Part shown: one piece after another, positions 17,175 through 25,775 of the stretch
How positions within the stretch are numbered: position 1 is the stretch's first letter
Layout of the letters: each line of letters begins with the position of its first letter
NCBI GenBank assembly: GCA_015059845.1
Contig: SUZR01000009.1
Coordinates: 1 to 64,000, forward strand
Source of the DNA: Rikenellaceae bacterium
Lineage (GTDB): Bacteria; Bacteroidota; Bacteroidia; Bacteroidales; Rikenellaceae
Direction: 5' to 3'
DNA length: 64,000 bases
Made by a program: the position numbers and the translations under genes
The notes under the pieces: model-generated
Database searches by the model: none
What the model was told of the DNA's origin: nothing
Seen by the model: the letters and a program-made list of their open reading frames with translations, nothing else

Positions 17175-19003
17175 CGTTTTAAGTTTTTATTTGGTTTTAC
17201 ATATTTTTCACTTTTCGAGTAGGGCGTACGGCCCTGCGCGCTGCGGCTTTGTGGGCCACAACCCTGCGGGGCTCGGCCTTGTGGACGCTGATGCGAGCCA
17301 CTATCGCGAAAGAAGTAGGATTTCTGCCTACGCTTATCATCCTGCGAGCGTGCCACATATACCCTCTCGCCCGTGTAGGGATTCTCACCCGTATAGAACA
17401 TCACCGACGACAAGGTCATCGGCGTGGGCGTGAGGTCCTGCACCTGCTCCAAATCGAAATGCAGGCGACCCAACACCTTGTCGGCCAGCGCCTTCATATC
17501 CTGCTCACGGCAGCCAGGGTGCGAGGAGATAAAGTAAGGTATAAGCTGATAGCGCAGGCCGTTGCGCGAGCATATCTCGCGGAAGTCGCTATTCAGCTGC
17601 TCGAACATAGCAAACGGCGGCTTGCGCATAATATTCAATACGTGCGCCTCGGTATGCTCGGGTGCAACCTTCAGGCGGCCCGAGGTGTGGTGCTTGACGA
17701 CGGTTTCGAGGTAGGGCGAGTTATCGAACAAATCGTAACGGATACCGCTGCCGATAAAGGCCTTCTTAATGCCCTTCACCGCGCGAATCTTCTCATAGAG
17801 AGCCAACAATGGGCGGTGGTCGTTATCAAGGTTGGGGCACATCTTCGGGTGCAGGCACGAAGGGCGATGACACTTGCGGCAAGCATCCTTATTCTTACCT
17901 CCCATACGGTACATATTGGCCGAGGGGGCACCCACATCCGAGAGGTAGCCACGGAAGTCGGGCATTTTTGTAACCTTCTCCACCTCTGCGAGGATAGAGC
18001 GCTCGCTGCGCGAATTGATAAATTTTCCTTGATGTGCCGAGATAGTACAAAAGGCACATCCACCAAAGCAGCCGCGATGGATATTTATCGAGTGCTTAAT
18101 CATCTCCCACGCGGGAATATCGCCCTTACCGCGATAGCGGGGATGTGGGGCACGCTCGTAGGGCAAATCAAACGAGTGGTCAAGCTCCTCGGTCGAAAGC
18201 GTAGTATTGGGCGGCGTTACGACGATATACTTCTCGCCCACCTGCTCAACGAGCGTCGTGGTAGGCTCCATAACGTTGCTCAGCGTCTCCTCCTCCACAA
18301 AATTCTCGGCAAAGGCTCGCTTATCGCGGCAACACTCCTCATACGAGTGCAGAATCTTGGTTGTTGCAGGGTCGAGGCGCTCAACATACGACTTGTCGGC
18401 TAGGAAGGCCACCTGATTTATCTTACGCAACAGTTTGGCATTATAGCCGTTACGCATAGCTTTGGCCACCTGCTGCACTACCCTCTCACCCATTCCATAG
18501 ATAAGCAGGTCGGCACCGCTCTCCACAATCATCGATGGCTTCAGGCTATCGCTCCAATAGTCGTAATGTGTAAGTCGGCGCAGCGAAGCCTCAATGCCAC
18601 CCACAACAACGGGAACGTGAGGATAGAGGCGTTTGAGAATCTGCGTATAGACCGTAGCGGCGTGGTCGGGGCGGAAACCCGCCTTACCACCAGCCGTATA
18701 GGCATCGTTGCTACGCAGGCGTATGTTGGCCGTATAGTGATTTACCATCGAATCCATAGCTCCGGCCGAGACGCCAAAGAACAGGCGTGGTGCACCCAGC
18801 TTGGTGAAGTCGCGCAAATCGTCACGCCAGTTGGGTTGCGGCACGATGGCTACGCGATACCCCTCAGCCTCAAGCAGACGGCCAATAACGGCCGCACCGA
18901 ATGCCGGGTGGTCGATATAGGCATCACCTGTGAAGAGGATTACATCGATGTAATCCCACCCTAAGGCTCGCACCTCCTTTATGGTTGTTGGTAAAAATGC
19001 CAT
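17171..19003 (-). CDS. YgiQ family radical SAM protein
   Basis: 610 residues, normal for the family. The radical SAM cluster motif is CFGGCAFC (CxxxCxxC, about 320), preceded by an N-terminal B12-like Rossmann part and followed by a cysteine-rich segment (CRKCHRPSCLHPKMCPN) and the DUF3362 region. The C-terminal 40 residues are a low-complexity Gln/Arg/Gly tail. The reaction is not known. It is first in a two-gene unit with the HAD lipoprotein. Confidence 0.88.
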   Translation of the reverse strand: MAFLPTTIKEVRALGWDYIDVILFTGDAYIDHPAFGAAVIGRLLEAEGYRVAIVPQPNWRDDLRDFTKLGAPRLFFGVSAGAMDSMVNHYTANIRLRSNDAYTAGGKAGFRPDHAATVYTQILKRLYPHVPVVVGGIEASLRRLTHYDYWSDSLKPSMIVESGADLLIYGMGERVVQQVAKAMRNGYNAKLLRKINQVAFLADKSYVERLDPATTKILHSYEECCRDKRAFAENFVEEETLSNVMEPTTTLVEQVGEKYIVVTPPNTTLSTEELDHSFDLPYERAPHPRYRGKGDIPAWEMIKHSINIHRGCFGGCAFCTISAHQGKFINSRSERSILAEVEKVTKMPDFRGYLSDVGAPSANMYRMGGKNKDACRKCHRPSCLHPKMCPNLDNDHRPLLALYEKIRAVKGIKKAFIGSGIRYDLFDNSPYLETVVKHHTSGRLKVAPEHTEAHVLNIMRKPPFAMFEQLNSDFREICSRNGLRYQLIPYFISSHPGCREQDMKALADKVLGRLHFDLEQVQDLTPTPMTLSSVMFYTGENPYTGERVYVARSQDDKRRQKSYFFRDSGSHQRPQGRAPQGCGPQSRSAQGRTPYSKSEKYVKPNKNLKR

Positions 19004-19325
19004 TTTTTGTTATTTAATTATCTCTCGAGTTGGTATCTAAGAGTGTCATATTATAATCTCTTAATACAGACTTTACTCTGTTCCACCTTTTGTCACCCAA
19101 AAGGTGGAGCCCAAATGTGCCGCAAGGCGAAATTTGTGGGGTCGCTGCTTGTCGTCGGTAAAACGGATGCAGACGCACTTTTACTTCGTGAAAAGGTCTC
19201 CGTTTCTTAACCCTCCGACTGCACATCTCCCTATTTCCTCAAATTTCGCAGTGCGGAGAGGCTAACGCACGTCAATATATTTTTATACAGATAAAGGGTT
19301 AACCCTATTTTACATTTTAACTTCC
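19004..19325. other. Intergenic region with hairpins and a palindrome
   Basis: No gene is seen. CCACCTTTTG (19083-19092) and CAAAAGGTGG (19098-19107) form a perfect 10 bp hairpin with a 5-base loop. GCC-GCAA-GGC (19119-19128) gives a small tetraloop stem. AGGGTTAACCCT (19295-19306) is a perfect 12-base palindrome 20 bases from the rluD stop. The block may be a dispersed intergenic element plus control signals; no clear promoter for ygiQ was found. Confidence 0.6.
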
Positions 19326-20441
19326 CTACTCCTCCTCTAACTTACGGGCGGCGACGTAGCCGTCCCACTTGGCAATTACGGCCTGCAAATCTGCGGGCAG
19401 CTCGCTCTCGAAGTATATATCTTCGCCCGTTGTGGGATGCACGAAGCCGAGTGAGCGGGCGTGCAGAGCCTGACGCGGCAGCAGAGCAAAGCAGTTCTCG
19501 ATAAACTGCTTGTATTTCGAGAATGTTGTACCCTTCAGGATTCTGTCGCCACCATAGCGCGAGTCGTTAAACAACGGGTGTCCCTGCCACGACATATGCA
19601 CTCGTATCTGGTGCGTACGGCCCGTCTCCAGACGGCACTCCACGAGCGTAACATAGCCGTAGCGTTTCAACACCTTATAGTGCGTTACGGCGTGCTTACC
19701 ATCCGACCCATCAGCAAAGACATACATCTGCAATCTATCCTTGGGGCTGCGGCCGATATTACCCGTAATCGTACCCTCATCCTCCTCCAGATTACCCCAC
19801 ACAAGGGCTACATAACGGCGGTGGATGGTATGGTCGAAGAACTGCTTGGCCAGACGTGCGTGCGAACGCTCATTCTTGGCAACAACCAGCAGTCCCGAGG
19901 TATCCTTATCGATGCGATGCACCAGTCCGGCACGCATATCGCCATCCTGAAAGAGCGGAATATCCTTCAAATGATGTGTCAAGGCATTCACCAGCGTGCC
20001 GCTATAATTTCCGCAACCGGGGTGGACAACCATTCCCGCCTCCTTATTTACGATAAGCAGGTCGTCGTCCTCATATACAATCTCCAGCGGAATATCCTCC
20101 GGAATAATCTCTATCTCGCGCTTGGGATATGGCATAACCAGCGTGATGCGGTCCAGCGGCTTCACCTTGTAGCTCGACTTTGCCGCCACGCCATTGACCA
20201 GAATGTTTCCGCTGTCGGCTGCCGCCTGTATGCGGTTGCGCGAGCAATGCTCCATACGGTCAACGAGGTACTTATCCAGACGCAACATCTTCTGTCCCTT
20301 ATCCACCGTGATGGCAAAGTGCTCGAACATCTCGTCAGCACCCTCTGCAAGCTCCTCACCCGCCTCAAGGTCGTCCATCTCGGCACCAGCGATAAGTTCC
20401 TCGTCCAAAGCCGTAATATCTTTCTGATTCATTCTCTCCAT
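19326..20441 (-). CDS. rluD: 23S rRNA pseudouridine synthase, RluD type
   Basis: 371 residues. RluA/RluD family enzymes convert uridines of 23S rRNA to pseudouridine. The catalytic aspartate motif HRIDKDTSGLLVVAKN is present, with the S4 RNA-binding domain before it (RLDKYLVDRM...NRIQAAADSGNILVNG). An acidic extension of about 40 residues precedes the S4 domain. The ATG at 20441 lies 3 bases after the PASTA gene stop; a second ATG at 20432 is also possible. Last gene of the tgt operon. Confidence 0.93.
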   Translation of the reverse strand: MERMNQKDITALDEELIAGAEMDDLEAGEELAEGADEMFEHFAITVDKGQKMLRLDKYLVDRMEHCSRNRIQAAADSGNILVNGVAAKSSYKVKPLDRITLVMPYPKREIEIIPEDIPLEIVYEDDDLLIVNKEAGMVVHPGCGNYSGTLVNALTHHLKDIPLFQDGDMRAGLVHRIDKDTSGLLVVAKNERSHARLAKQFFDHTIHRRYVALVWGNLEEDEGTITGNIGRSPKDRLQMYVFADGSDGKHAVTHYKVLKRYGYVTLVECRLETGRTHQIRVHMSWQGHPLFNDSRYGGDRILKGTTFSKYKQFIENCFALLPRQALHARSLGFVHPTTGEDIYFESELPADLQAVIAKWDGYVAARKLEEE

Positions 20442-20444
20442 TCA

Positions 20445-21455
20445 CTAAAAAAATTCATCCTCGTCCGTCTCGGTCACATTCGCGCTCTGCGCACTGCTCT
20501 CCTGCAACGCCTTTATCAAATCCTGACGCTGCGCACTCTCCGCCTGCTCCAGCGAGTCACGCATAGCCTCCTCGGCCTCCAGACGCTGCTCTTCCAGTTC
20601 ACGTGCCTGCTTATCCGAGGCTTGACTGCTCTTCTCAACAGCCTTGTCATCCAACGTAAGCCACAAATCAACGGCCGTACCCAACGCCGTAGTGGCATTG
20701 TGCGACACCGACTGACGATATATACGTGCATCCTTCTGATTCAGCAGGTTGATACCCTCATCGAAATTCACCTTGCCGATATTCAGGCCCTGCTCCCACA
20801 GACGGCTCTTGGCCGCCTGCAAGCTCTGGCCGATAGCCTTCGGCACGATGGTGGTATTACGCTCAGGCTCAACACCCACCTTAAGCACCACGCCCGAGCC
20901 CATCTCAATCTCAACCTTCGACTCGCGCGTCATCTCACGACCCTCGACAATCTCGGCCAAGACGTAGTTGGTTGCGATATCCTCCTCGTAGATAAGCTTC
21001 TCGATGCCCAAGCCTGCGACCTCCAGCATATTCTTTGCCTGACGCAGCGAACGACCCGCAACATAAGGTACGGCCACCATCTTCTCGCGGAACGAGTTGA
21101 TTGTAACATAGACCTTACGTCCCGCCTTCACCTCAGCACCGCCCTTCGGCAGCTGGTCCAGCACCACACCACCCTCATAGGCGGGCACAAACAACGAGTC
21201 GTTGATGATAATCTCCAGACGCTCATCCTTAGCGATACGCTCGGCATCGGAAATCTTCACACCCATAAAGTCGGGCACCGTGCGGTGTGTGCCGTGGCGT
21301 GTGATAAGGCTCATAAAGATGCTCGACGCAACGATTATACCCACCAATGCCAACGCTATAAGCACCACGTGATATGCTATGGGCGAGGCCTTCAGGCGTG
21401 CAATCCACATCTGCAGGCTACCCTGCTTCTTCTTTCTATTTCTTCTCTTCTCCAT
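20445..21455 (-). CDS. Membrane-anchored PASTA-domain protein
   Basis: 336 residues. A basic N-terminus and one transmembrane helix (about 29-50) are followed by three PASTA domains (about 58-120, 125-193, 196-265; e.g. TVPDFMGVKISDAERIA, AVPYVAGRSLRQAKNML, IVPKAIGQSLQAAKSRLW) and a charged coiled-coil tail. PASTA domains bind peptidoglycan fragments or act as spacers in kinases and PBPs. There is no kinase or transpeptidase domain. It commonly sits next to rluD in Bacteroidetes. A cell-wall role is inferred. Confidence 0.88.
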   Translation of the reverse strand: MEKRRNRKKKQGSLQMWIARLKASPIAYHVVLIALALVGIIVASSIFMSLITRHGTHRTVPDFMGVKISDAERIAKDERLEIIINDSLFVPAYEGGVVLDQLPKGGAEVKAGRKVYVTINSFREKMVAVPYVAGRSLRQAKNMLEVAGLGIEKLIYEEDIATNYVLAEIVEGREMTRESKVEIEMGSGVVLKVGVEPERNTTIVPKAIGQSLQAAKSRLWEQGLNIGKVNFDEGINLLNQKDARIYRQSVSHNATTALGTAVDLWLTLDDKAVEKSSQASDKQARELEEQRLEAEEAMRDSLEQAESAQRQDLIKALQESSAQSANVTETDEDEFF

Positions 21456-21467
21456 ATTCTATTTACA

Positions 21468-22541
21468 TCAAATCTCATTATAATGCGTGTCGCGCTCCAC
21501 GGCACGGAAACCAGCCCTTTCAACCATCTCGCGCATCTCCTCCACACTCATACGCGGGCGCTGGTCGTCAGCACCTGCCATAGAGTAAATCTTGGTCGAA
21601 TCGTCAATCGTACCGTCGATATCATCAGCACCAAAGGCCAAAGCCATCTCCGTAGTCTGCTTGCCGTACATAACCCAATAGGCCTTGATGTGGGGCACAT
21701 TATCCAAAATTAGGCGGCTCATAGCCAGTGTACGCAGGTCATCGATGATGGGTACCTCGCCAATCTCGGACATCGAGTTACCGAAGTTTCTATATTTCAA
21801 CGGAATAAAGGCATTCAAACCGCTCGTCTCATCCTGCAACGCTCGCAGACGCATCAGGTGGTCCACACGATGCTCCACGCTCTCCACGTGGCCGTACAGC
21901 ATTGTGGCATTGCTGCTTATGCCGAGCTTGTGTGCCGTGCGATGCACCTCAAACCATTCGGCCGTAGAGCCCTTGTCGGGACAAATCTGGGCGCGCACCT
22001 TCTCATCGAAAATCTCGGCACCACCGCCCGGAATAGCCTCCATACCAGCCTCAATCAACATTCGCAGGCCCTGCTCGGTCGTGAGACCCGCCTTACGAAT
22101 CATATACGATAACTCAATGGCTGTAAAGGCCTTAACCGCCACCTCGGGCAGAATCTCCTTTACGCGGCGAATCATATCGCAGTAATACTCCAGACCGTGC
22201 TCAGGATGCACACCGCCAACGATATGCACCTCGGTTACACCCTTACCCTCGTACGAGCGCACCTGCTGCTCAATCTCCTCCATCGACATATCCCACGCCT
22301 CGGGGCTACCCTTCGGGCGGCGGAATGAGCAGAACTTACAGTTAAAGACGCAGGTATTGGTCGGCTCAAGGTGGAAATTTTTGTTATAAAAGACCTTGTC
22401 GCCACTAATCAAACGCTTCTTAGCTACGGCCAGCTCACCCAAGCGCCACAGCGGCGCCTGCTGCCACAGCGTCAGAGCCTCCTCGGCCGAGAGGCGTTCG
22501 CCCGCCTCCACGCGGGCTGCTATATCTTCCCAATGACTCAT
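21468..22541 (-). CDS. mqnE: Aminofutalosine synthase-like radical SAM enzyme
   Basis: 357 residues. MqnE joins a radical SAM adenosyl group to enolpyruvyl-benzoate in the futalosine route to menaquinone. The cluster motif is CVFNCKFC, set in NFHLEPTNTCVFNCKFCSF, closer to MqnE than to MqnC. HIVGGVHPEHGLEYY and IPLKYRNFGN are also family blocks. The ATG overlaps the lptG stop by one base (TAATG). MqnC is the main alternative; other mqn genes are not in the window. Confidence 0.82.
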   Translation of the reverse strand: MSHWEDIAARVEAGERLSAEEALTLWQQAPLWRLGELAVAKKRLISGDKVFYNKNFHLEPTNTCVFNCKFCSFRRPKGSPEAWDMSMEEIEQQVRSYEGKGVTEVHIVGGVHPEHGLEYYCDMIRRVKEILPEVAVKAFTAIELSYMIRKAGLTTEQGLRMLIEAGMEAIPGGGAEIFDEKVRAQICPDKGSTAEWFEVHRTAHKLGISSNATMLYGHVESVEHRVDHLMRLRALQDETSGLNAFIPLKYRNFGNSMSEIGEVPIIDDLRTLAMSRLILDNVPHIKAYWVMYGKQTTEMALAFGADDIDGTIDDSTKIYSMAGADDQRPRMSVEEMREMVERAGFRAVERDTHYNEI

Positions 22542-23647
22542 TATTTCGGTGCTTTACGATAGAGATAAATGGCAATTATTGCAAATATTATGTTCGGTAT
22601 CCACACCGCAAGACCCACGGGCAGAGAGCCACTCTTGGCAAACTCCTCGAAGACGCGGTTGAACATAATGTATGTAAAACAGAGCGTGATACCAACTCCG
22701 ATATGCAATCCCGTACCTCCTCGCACCTTGCGTGACGAGAGTGCCACGCCGATAAGCGTAAGGATAAAGGTGGCCATCGGGTATGCGTAGCGTGTGTGAC
22801 GCTCCACCTCGATGAGGTTTATCGAATCGGAGCCCTTCGAGCGCTGCTGCTCAAGGAACTGGTTCAACTCGCCAATCTTCATCGTCATAATGGTCTGCTC
22901 CACACGGCCCAGCTCCCTTACATCCAGATTAATCAGCGTATCCAAATCGCGCAACTGCTGGAACGATTCACGTCCCTGCTCATCCGTAGAGCGGATGATA
23001 TATCGCTGCGCTGTCCAGCGGCTGGTCTCAGGGTCCACGGTGACATCCGAGGCCTCCAGCGTCTGGCGAATCGTGGTGCCGTCAAACTGCTCGATGGCCA
23101 GATACGAAGCCTTGTTGTTTACCGAGAAGCCACGCACATAGACAAACTGTCCGGGCTCTATCTGGCGATAGATATGGCGGTCGTACTGCTCGTTCTTATA
23201 CTTCTTGAAGTAGGTCTGGCGGAACTTCACGCAGGCCACCTGCGACTCGGGTATCACCCACAGGTTGAGCGAGAGCGAGAGCAGAGCGATGAACAACGCA
23301 CCCAGGAAGTAGGGCCACATCAGGCGGCGGAAGCTCACTCCGCCCGACAACATAGCGATAATCTCGGTCTGGTAGGCCATCTTCGAGGTGAAAAAGATAA
23401 CCGAAATGAAGGTAAACAGACCACTGAACTGGTTGATGAAGTCGGGGATGAAGTTGATGTAGTAGTCGAAGATGATAGCCGACCACGGCGCGTGCGACTC
23501 GGTGAAGTTATCGACACGCTCGGCGTAGTCGAACACCACCAGAATCACCGTAATCATAGCGATGGCAAAGATGTAAGTTCCCAAGAACTTACGGAGTATA
23601 TAACGGTCCAGAATCTTAAATCCCGGCCACGATAGTTTTGTATTCAT
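22541..23647 (-). CDS. LptF/LptG family lipopolysaccharide export permease
   Basis: 368 residues. LptF and LptG form the inner-membrane part of the ABC machine that moves LPS to the outer membrane. The fold is seen: three N-terminal membrane helices (start ILDRYILRKFLGTYIFA), a periplasmic beta-jellyroll (about 135-260), and three C-terminal helices. The MLSGGVSFRRLM loop is typical for contact with LptB. It lies between tgt and mqnE in a tight operon. Whether it is F or G cannot be decided. Confidence 0.88.
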   Translation of the reverse strand: MNTKLSWPGFKILDRYILRKFLGTYIFAIAMITVILVVFDYAERVDNFTESHAPWSAIIFDYYINFIPDFINQFSGLFTFISVIFFTSKMAYQTEIIAMLSGGVSFRRLMWPYFLGALFIALLSLSLNLWVIPESQVACVKFRQTYFKKYKNEQYDRHIYRQIEPGQFVYVRGFSVNNKASYLAIEQFDGTTIRQTLEASDVTVDPETSRWTAQRYIIRSTDEQGRESFQQLRDLDTLINLDVRELGRVEQTIMTMKIGELNQFLEQQRSKGSDSINLIEVERHTRYAYPMATFILTLIGVALSSRKVRGGTGLHIGVGITLCFTYIMFNRVFEEFAKSGSLPVGLAVWIPNIIFAIIAIYLYRKAPK

Positions 23648-23675
23648 ACTTTTTCTATTTCTCTCTTGTCGTCAA

Positions 23676-24806
23676 TTACAGACGGCGGCCCAGCTTTGCG
23701 ACCATCTCTGTTTTCCACTGCGACCAGTCGCCCGCAATGATATGCTTGCGTGCCTCACCCACCAACCAAAGGTAGAAGGCGATGTTATGCAGCGATGCAA
23801 TCTGCGCCGCCAGCATCTCCTTGCAGACCACCAAGTGGTGAACGTATGCCTTTGTGTAGAGCGTGTCGACAAAGCTCGCGCCATTGGGGTCGAGCGGCGA
23901 GAAGTCATCCTCCCACTTCTTGTTACGCAGGTTGATAGTACCCTCCGATGTGAATATCTGGGCATTGCGGCCATTGCGCGTAGGCATAACGCAGTCGAAC
24001 ATATCCACGCCGCGGTCGATACCCTCCAGAATATTTATCGGCGTGCCGACACCCATCAGGTAGCGGGGCTTGTTCTCAGGCAAAACGGCATTCACAACCT
24101 CAATCATAGCGTACATCACCTCGGTAGGCTCACCCACGGCCAGACCACCAATAGCATAGCCATCGGCATCGTACTGCTGCACATTCTCGGCCGCCTTGGC
24201 TCGAAGGTCGGGGTAGGCGCAACCCTGCACGATGGGGAAGAGCGACTGATAGTGACCATACTTGGGCTGCGTCTGGTGGTAGCGGTTGAAGCAACGCTCC
24301 AGCCAGCGCTCGGTCAGCGCCAGCGACTTGGCGGCATACTCGCGCGGAGCATCTCCTGGCGGGCACTCATCGAAGGCCATCATAATATCTGCACCGATTG
24401 TACGCTCGGTGTCAATAACGCTCTCGGGCGTAAAAAGGTGCTTCGAGCCGTCGATATGCGAGCGGAAGTGGCAACCCTCCTCCTTGAGTTTGCGGCAGTC
24501 GGCAAGCGAAAAGACCTGAAAACCACCGCTATCGGTCAGCATAGGGCCATCCCACGTAGAGAACTTATGCACGCCACCAGCCTTTTCGATGATATCCATA
24601 CCGGGGCGGAGGTAGAGATGGTAGGTGTTGGCCAGAATAATCTGCGCACGCGCATCCTCCTTCACATCGCGGTGAAAGATTCCCTTCATAGCTGCGGCCG
24701 TGCCGACAGGCATAAAGATAGGGGTCTGGATATGACCGTGGTCGGTTTCGATAAGTCCCGCACGCGCCTTTGAGGCAGGGACGGTATGTTGAAGCGTAAA
24801 TTTCAT
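23676..24806 (-). CDS. tgt: Queuine tRNA-ribosyltransferase lacking the usual zinc site
   Basis: 376 residues from the ATG at 24806; a longer frame exists upstream but the promoter box lies inside it, so it is not translated. Tgt swaps guanine 34 of certain tRNAs for a queuosine precursor. Family blocks: LANTYHLYLRPG, TDSGGFQVFSL, GGLAVGE, and the nucleophile region DMFDCVMPTRNGRNA. The CxCxxC zinc ligands of E. coli Tgt are replaced here by SFVDTLYTKAYVHHL. First gene of the operon tgt-lptG-mqnE-PASTA-rluD. Confidence 0.93.
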   Translation of the reverse strand: MKFTLQHTVPASKARAGLIETDHGHIQTPIFMPVGTAAAMKGIFHRDVKEDARAQIILANTYHLYLRPGMDIIEKAGGVHKFSTWDGPMLTDSGGFQVFSLADCRKLKEEGCHFRSHIDGSKHLFTPESVIDTERTIGADIMMAFDECPPGDAPREYAAKSLALTERWLERCFNRYHQTQPKYGHYQSLFPIVQGCAYPDLRAKAAENVQQYDADGYAIGGLAVGEPTEVMYAMIEVVNAVLPENKPRYLMGVGTPINILEGIDRGVDMFDCVMPTRNGRNAQIFTSEGTINLRNKKWEDDFSPLDPNGASFVDTLYTKAYVHHLVVCKEMLAAQIASLHNIAFYLWLVGEARKHIIAGDWSQWKTEMVAKLGRRL

Positions 24807-24857
24807 ATTTTTCATCATTTGGGCACTGCCATAAATCGCGGCAGCACATAATTCGGA

Positions 24858-24865
24858 CAAAGTTA
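24858..24865 (-). promoter_or_regulatory. -7 promoter box of the tgt operon
   Basis: TAACTTTG on the minus strand, about 52 bases before the tgt ATG at 24806. It fixes the start by excluding the longer reading frame. No good -33 match is seen. Confidence 0.65.
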
Positions 24866-24932
24866 CTATTTTTCTATGAAAAATAAGATTTTTCAGCCGC
24901 AAAAAGAGGTTTTAATGCAAATAGAGAAACAA

Positions 24933-25391
24933 TTATTCCAAAACAATGATTTTTGTCGCGCCCAACGACAAAGAAAAACAGAGCGCCGAGAGTTGGCTCG
25001 ACGGGGCAAAAGGTGCAAAAACTACTTGTGATGCCATTTCAGCCACCGCCCAATTTCGGAGTTGAGAATTTGAGAGTGAGGGGCGCCGCTGTTCACGAAA
25101 CGAGATAAAAAGCAGGCGTTGTTGTTCAAATGCGGGCTGAAAATGAGAAGGTATTTTTCGATATAAAGAGCGACCAAGCGCAACTATTACAGGGCGGGAG
25201 TGAGCCTCCAAAACAGAGAAGACTTCGCGCTCGATAGGCGAGTGGAAACCGCTTATTACGACCTTGTCTGTTTGGGCTATTTCGTAGGCCCATTTACGGG
25301 CAAGTGCGGCAGCCTGAGCGGGGGCATTTCGCGAAGCAAAGAATGCAACCAACTCCCTATCCAATAGGGATTTATTCCCAGATAAGTCCAT
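24933..25391 (-). CDS. Small DprA/Smf-like Rossmann-fold protein
   Basis: 152 residues from the ATG at 25391 (an ATG at 25409 would add six). The pattern follows the DprA Rossmann core: VVISGFHSPIEREV, RPVIVALGRSLYRKIP, LLFISF, and RNWAVAEMASQVVFAPFAPSSQL, the last matching the RNR...A..S..v...A...SG block. True DprA is over 280 residues and loads RecA on DNA; this is a shortened relative found in several anaerobes with no known role. A competence function should not be assumed. Confidence 0.65.
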   Translation of the reverse strand: MDLSGNKSLLDRELVAFFASRNAPAQAAALARKWAYEIAQTDKVVISGFHSPIEREVFSVLEAHSRPVIVALGRSLYRKIPSHFQPAFEQQRLLFISFREQRRPSLSNSQLRNWAVAEMASQVVFAPFAPSSQLSALCFSLSLGATKIIVLE

Positions 25392-25775
25392 AAAAAAAGC
25401 GCAGACCACTGCATTAACTTACTCCATACAAGGTCTTGGCTACCCACTCACGAATAAGCAACACAGATAGCCCACGCCGAACATATATCGCATATACCAC
25501 GCCAAAGCGGGAATATTGATATACAACAACGCGGACATCTGATTGCGAATCCTCGTGAGTTAAAACCGCCAAGTTTTGTATAGAAGATTACAACAATAAA
25601 ATGTCAACTAAAAATATGTCAGTCCCTCGGCAAATGCCATAGGCTATAACAAAGATAGTGAAAAAAATTTATCCACCCGTTATATCTTTGTTTTTGTATT
25701 AAAAAAATATTTTTTTACTATGCCGTTTCATACGAAAAGAGTATCTTTGCAAAATAGTTTCATTTGGATTAGGTT
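25392..25775. other. Intergenic region with divergent promoter boxes
   Basis: No gene is supported in these 384 bases. TATCTTTG-type boxes occur on the minus strand (25657-25650, possibly for the DprA-like gene with a long leader) and on the plus strand at 25683-25690 and 25742-25749. The 25410-25620 part shows no clear structure. Confidence 0.55.
25742..25749 (+). promoter_or_regulatory. -7 promoter box for the GT2/ECF sigma unit
   Basis: TATCTTTG ends 26 bases before the GT2 start codon. A second TATCTTTG is at 25683-25690. Confidence 0.6.

Noticed and set aside
17249..18403. A 384-codon open frame antisense to the YgiQ gene
   Set aside because: No start context or recognisable domain; the YgiQ cluster motif and conserved blocks are on the minus strand.
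19461..21713. A 750-codon open frame antisense to rluD, the PASTA gene and mqnE
   Set aside because: It has no promoter, signal or family resemblance and mirrors the codon bias of three well-supported genes on the other strand.
23742..24773. A 343-codon open frame antisense to tgt
   Set aside because: Shadow of the tgt codon pattern; tgt motifs are clear on the minus strand.
24807..24902. Longer Tgt with 32 extra N-terminal residues
   Set aside because: The -7 promoter box lies inside this stretch and the family N-terminus begins at the 24806 ATG.
24933..25391. Full DprA competence protein
   Set aside because: Only the Rossmann-like core is present at 152 residues; the SAM-like and winged-helix parts are missing.
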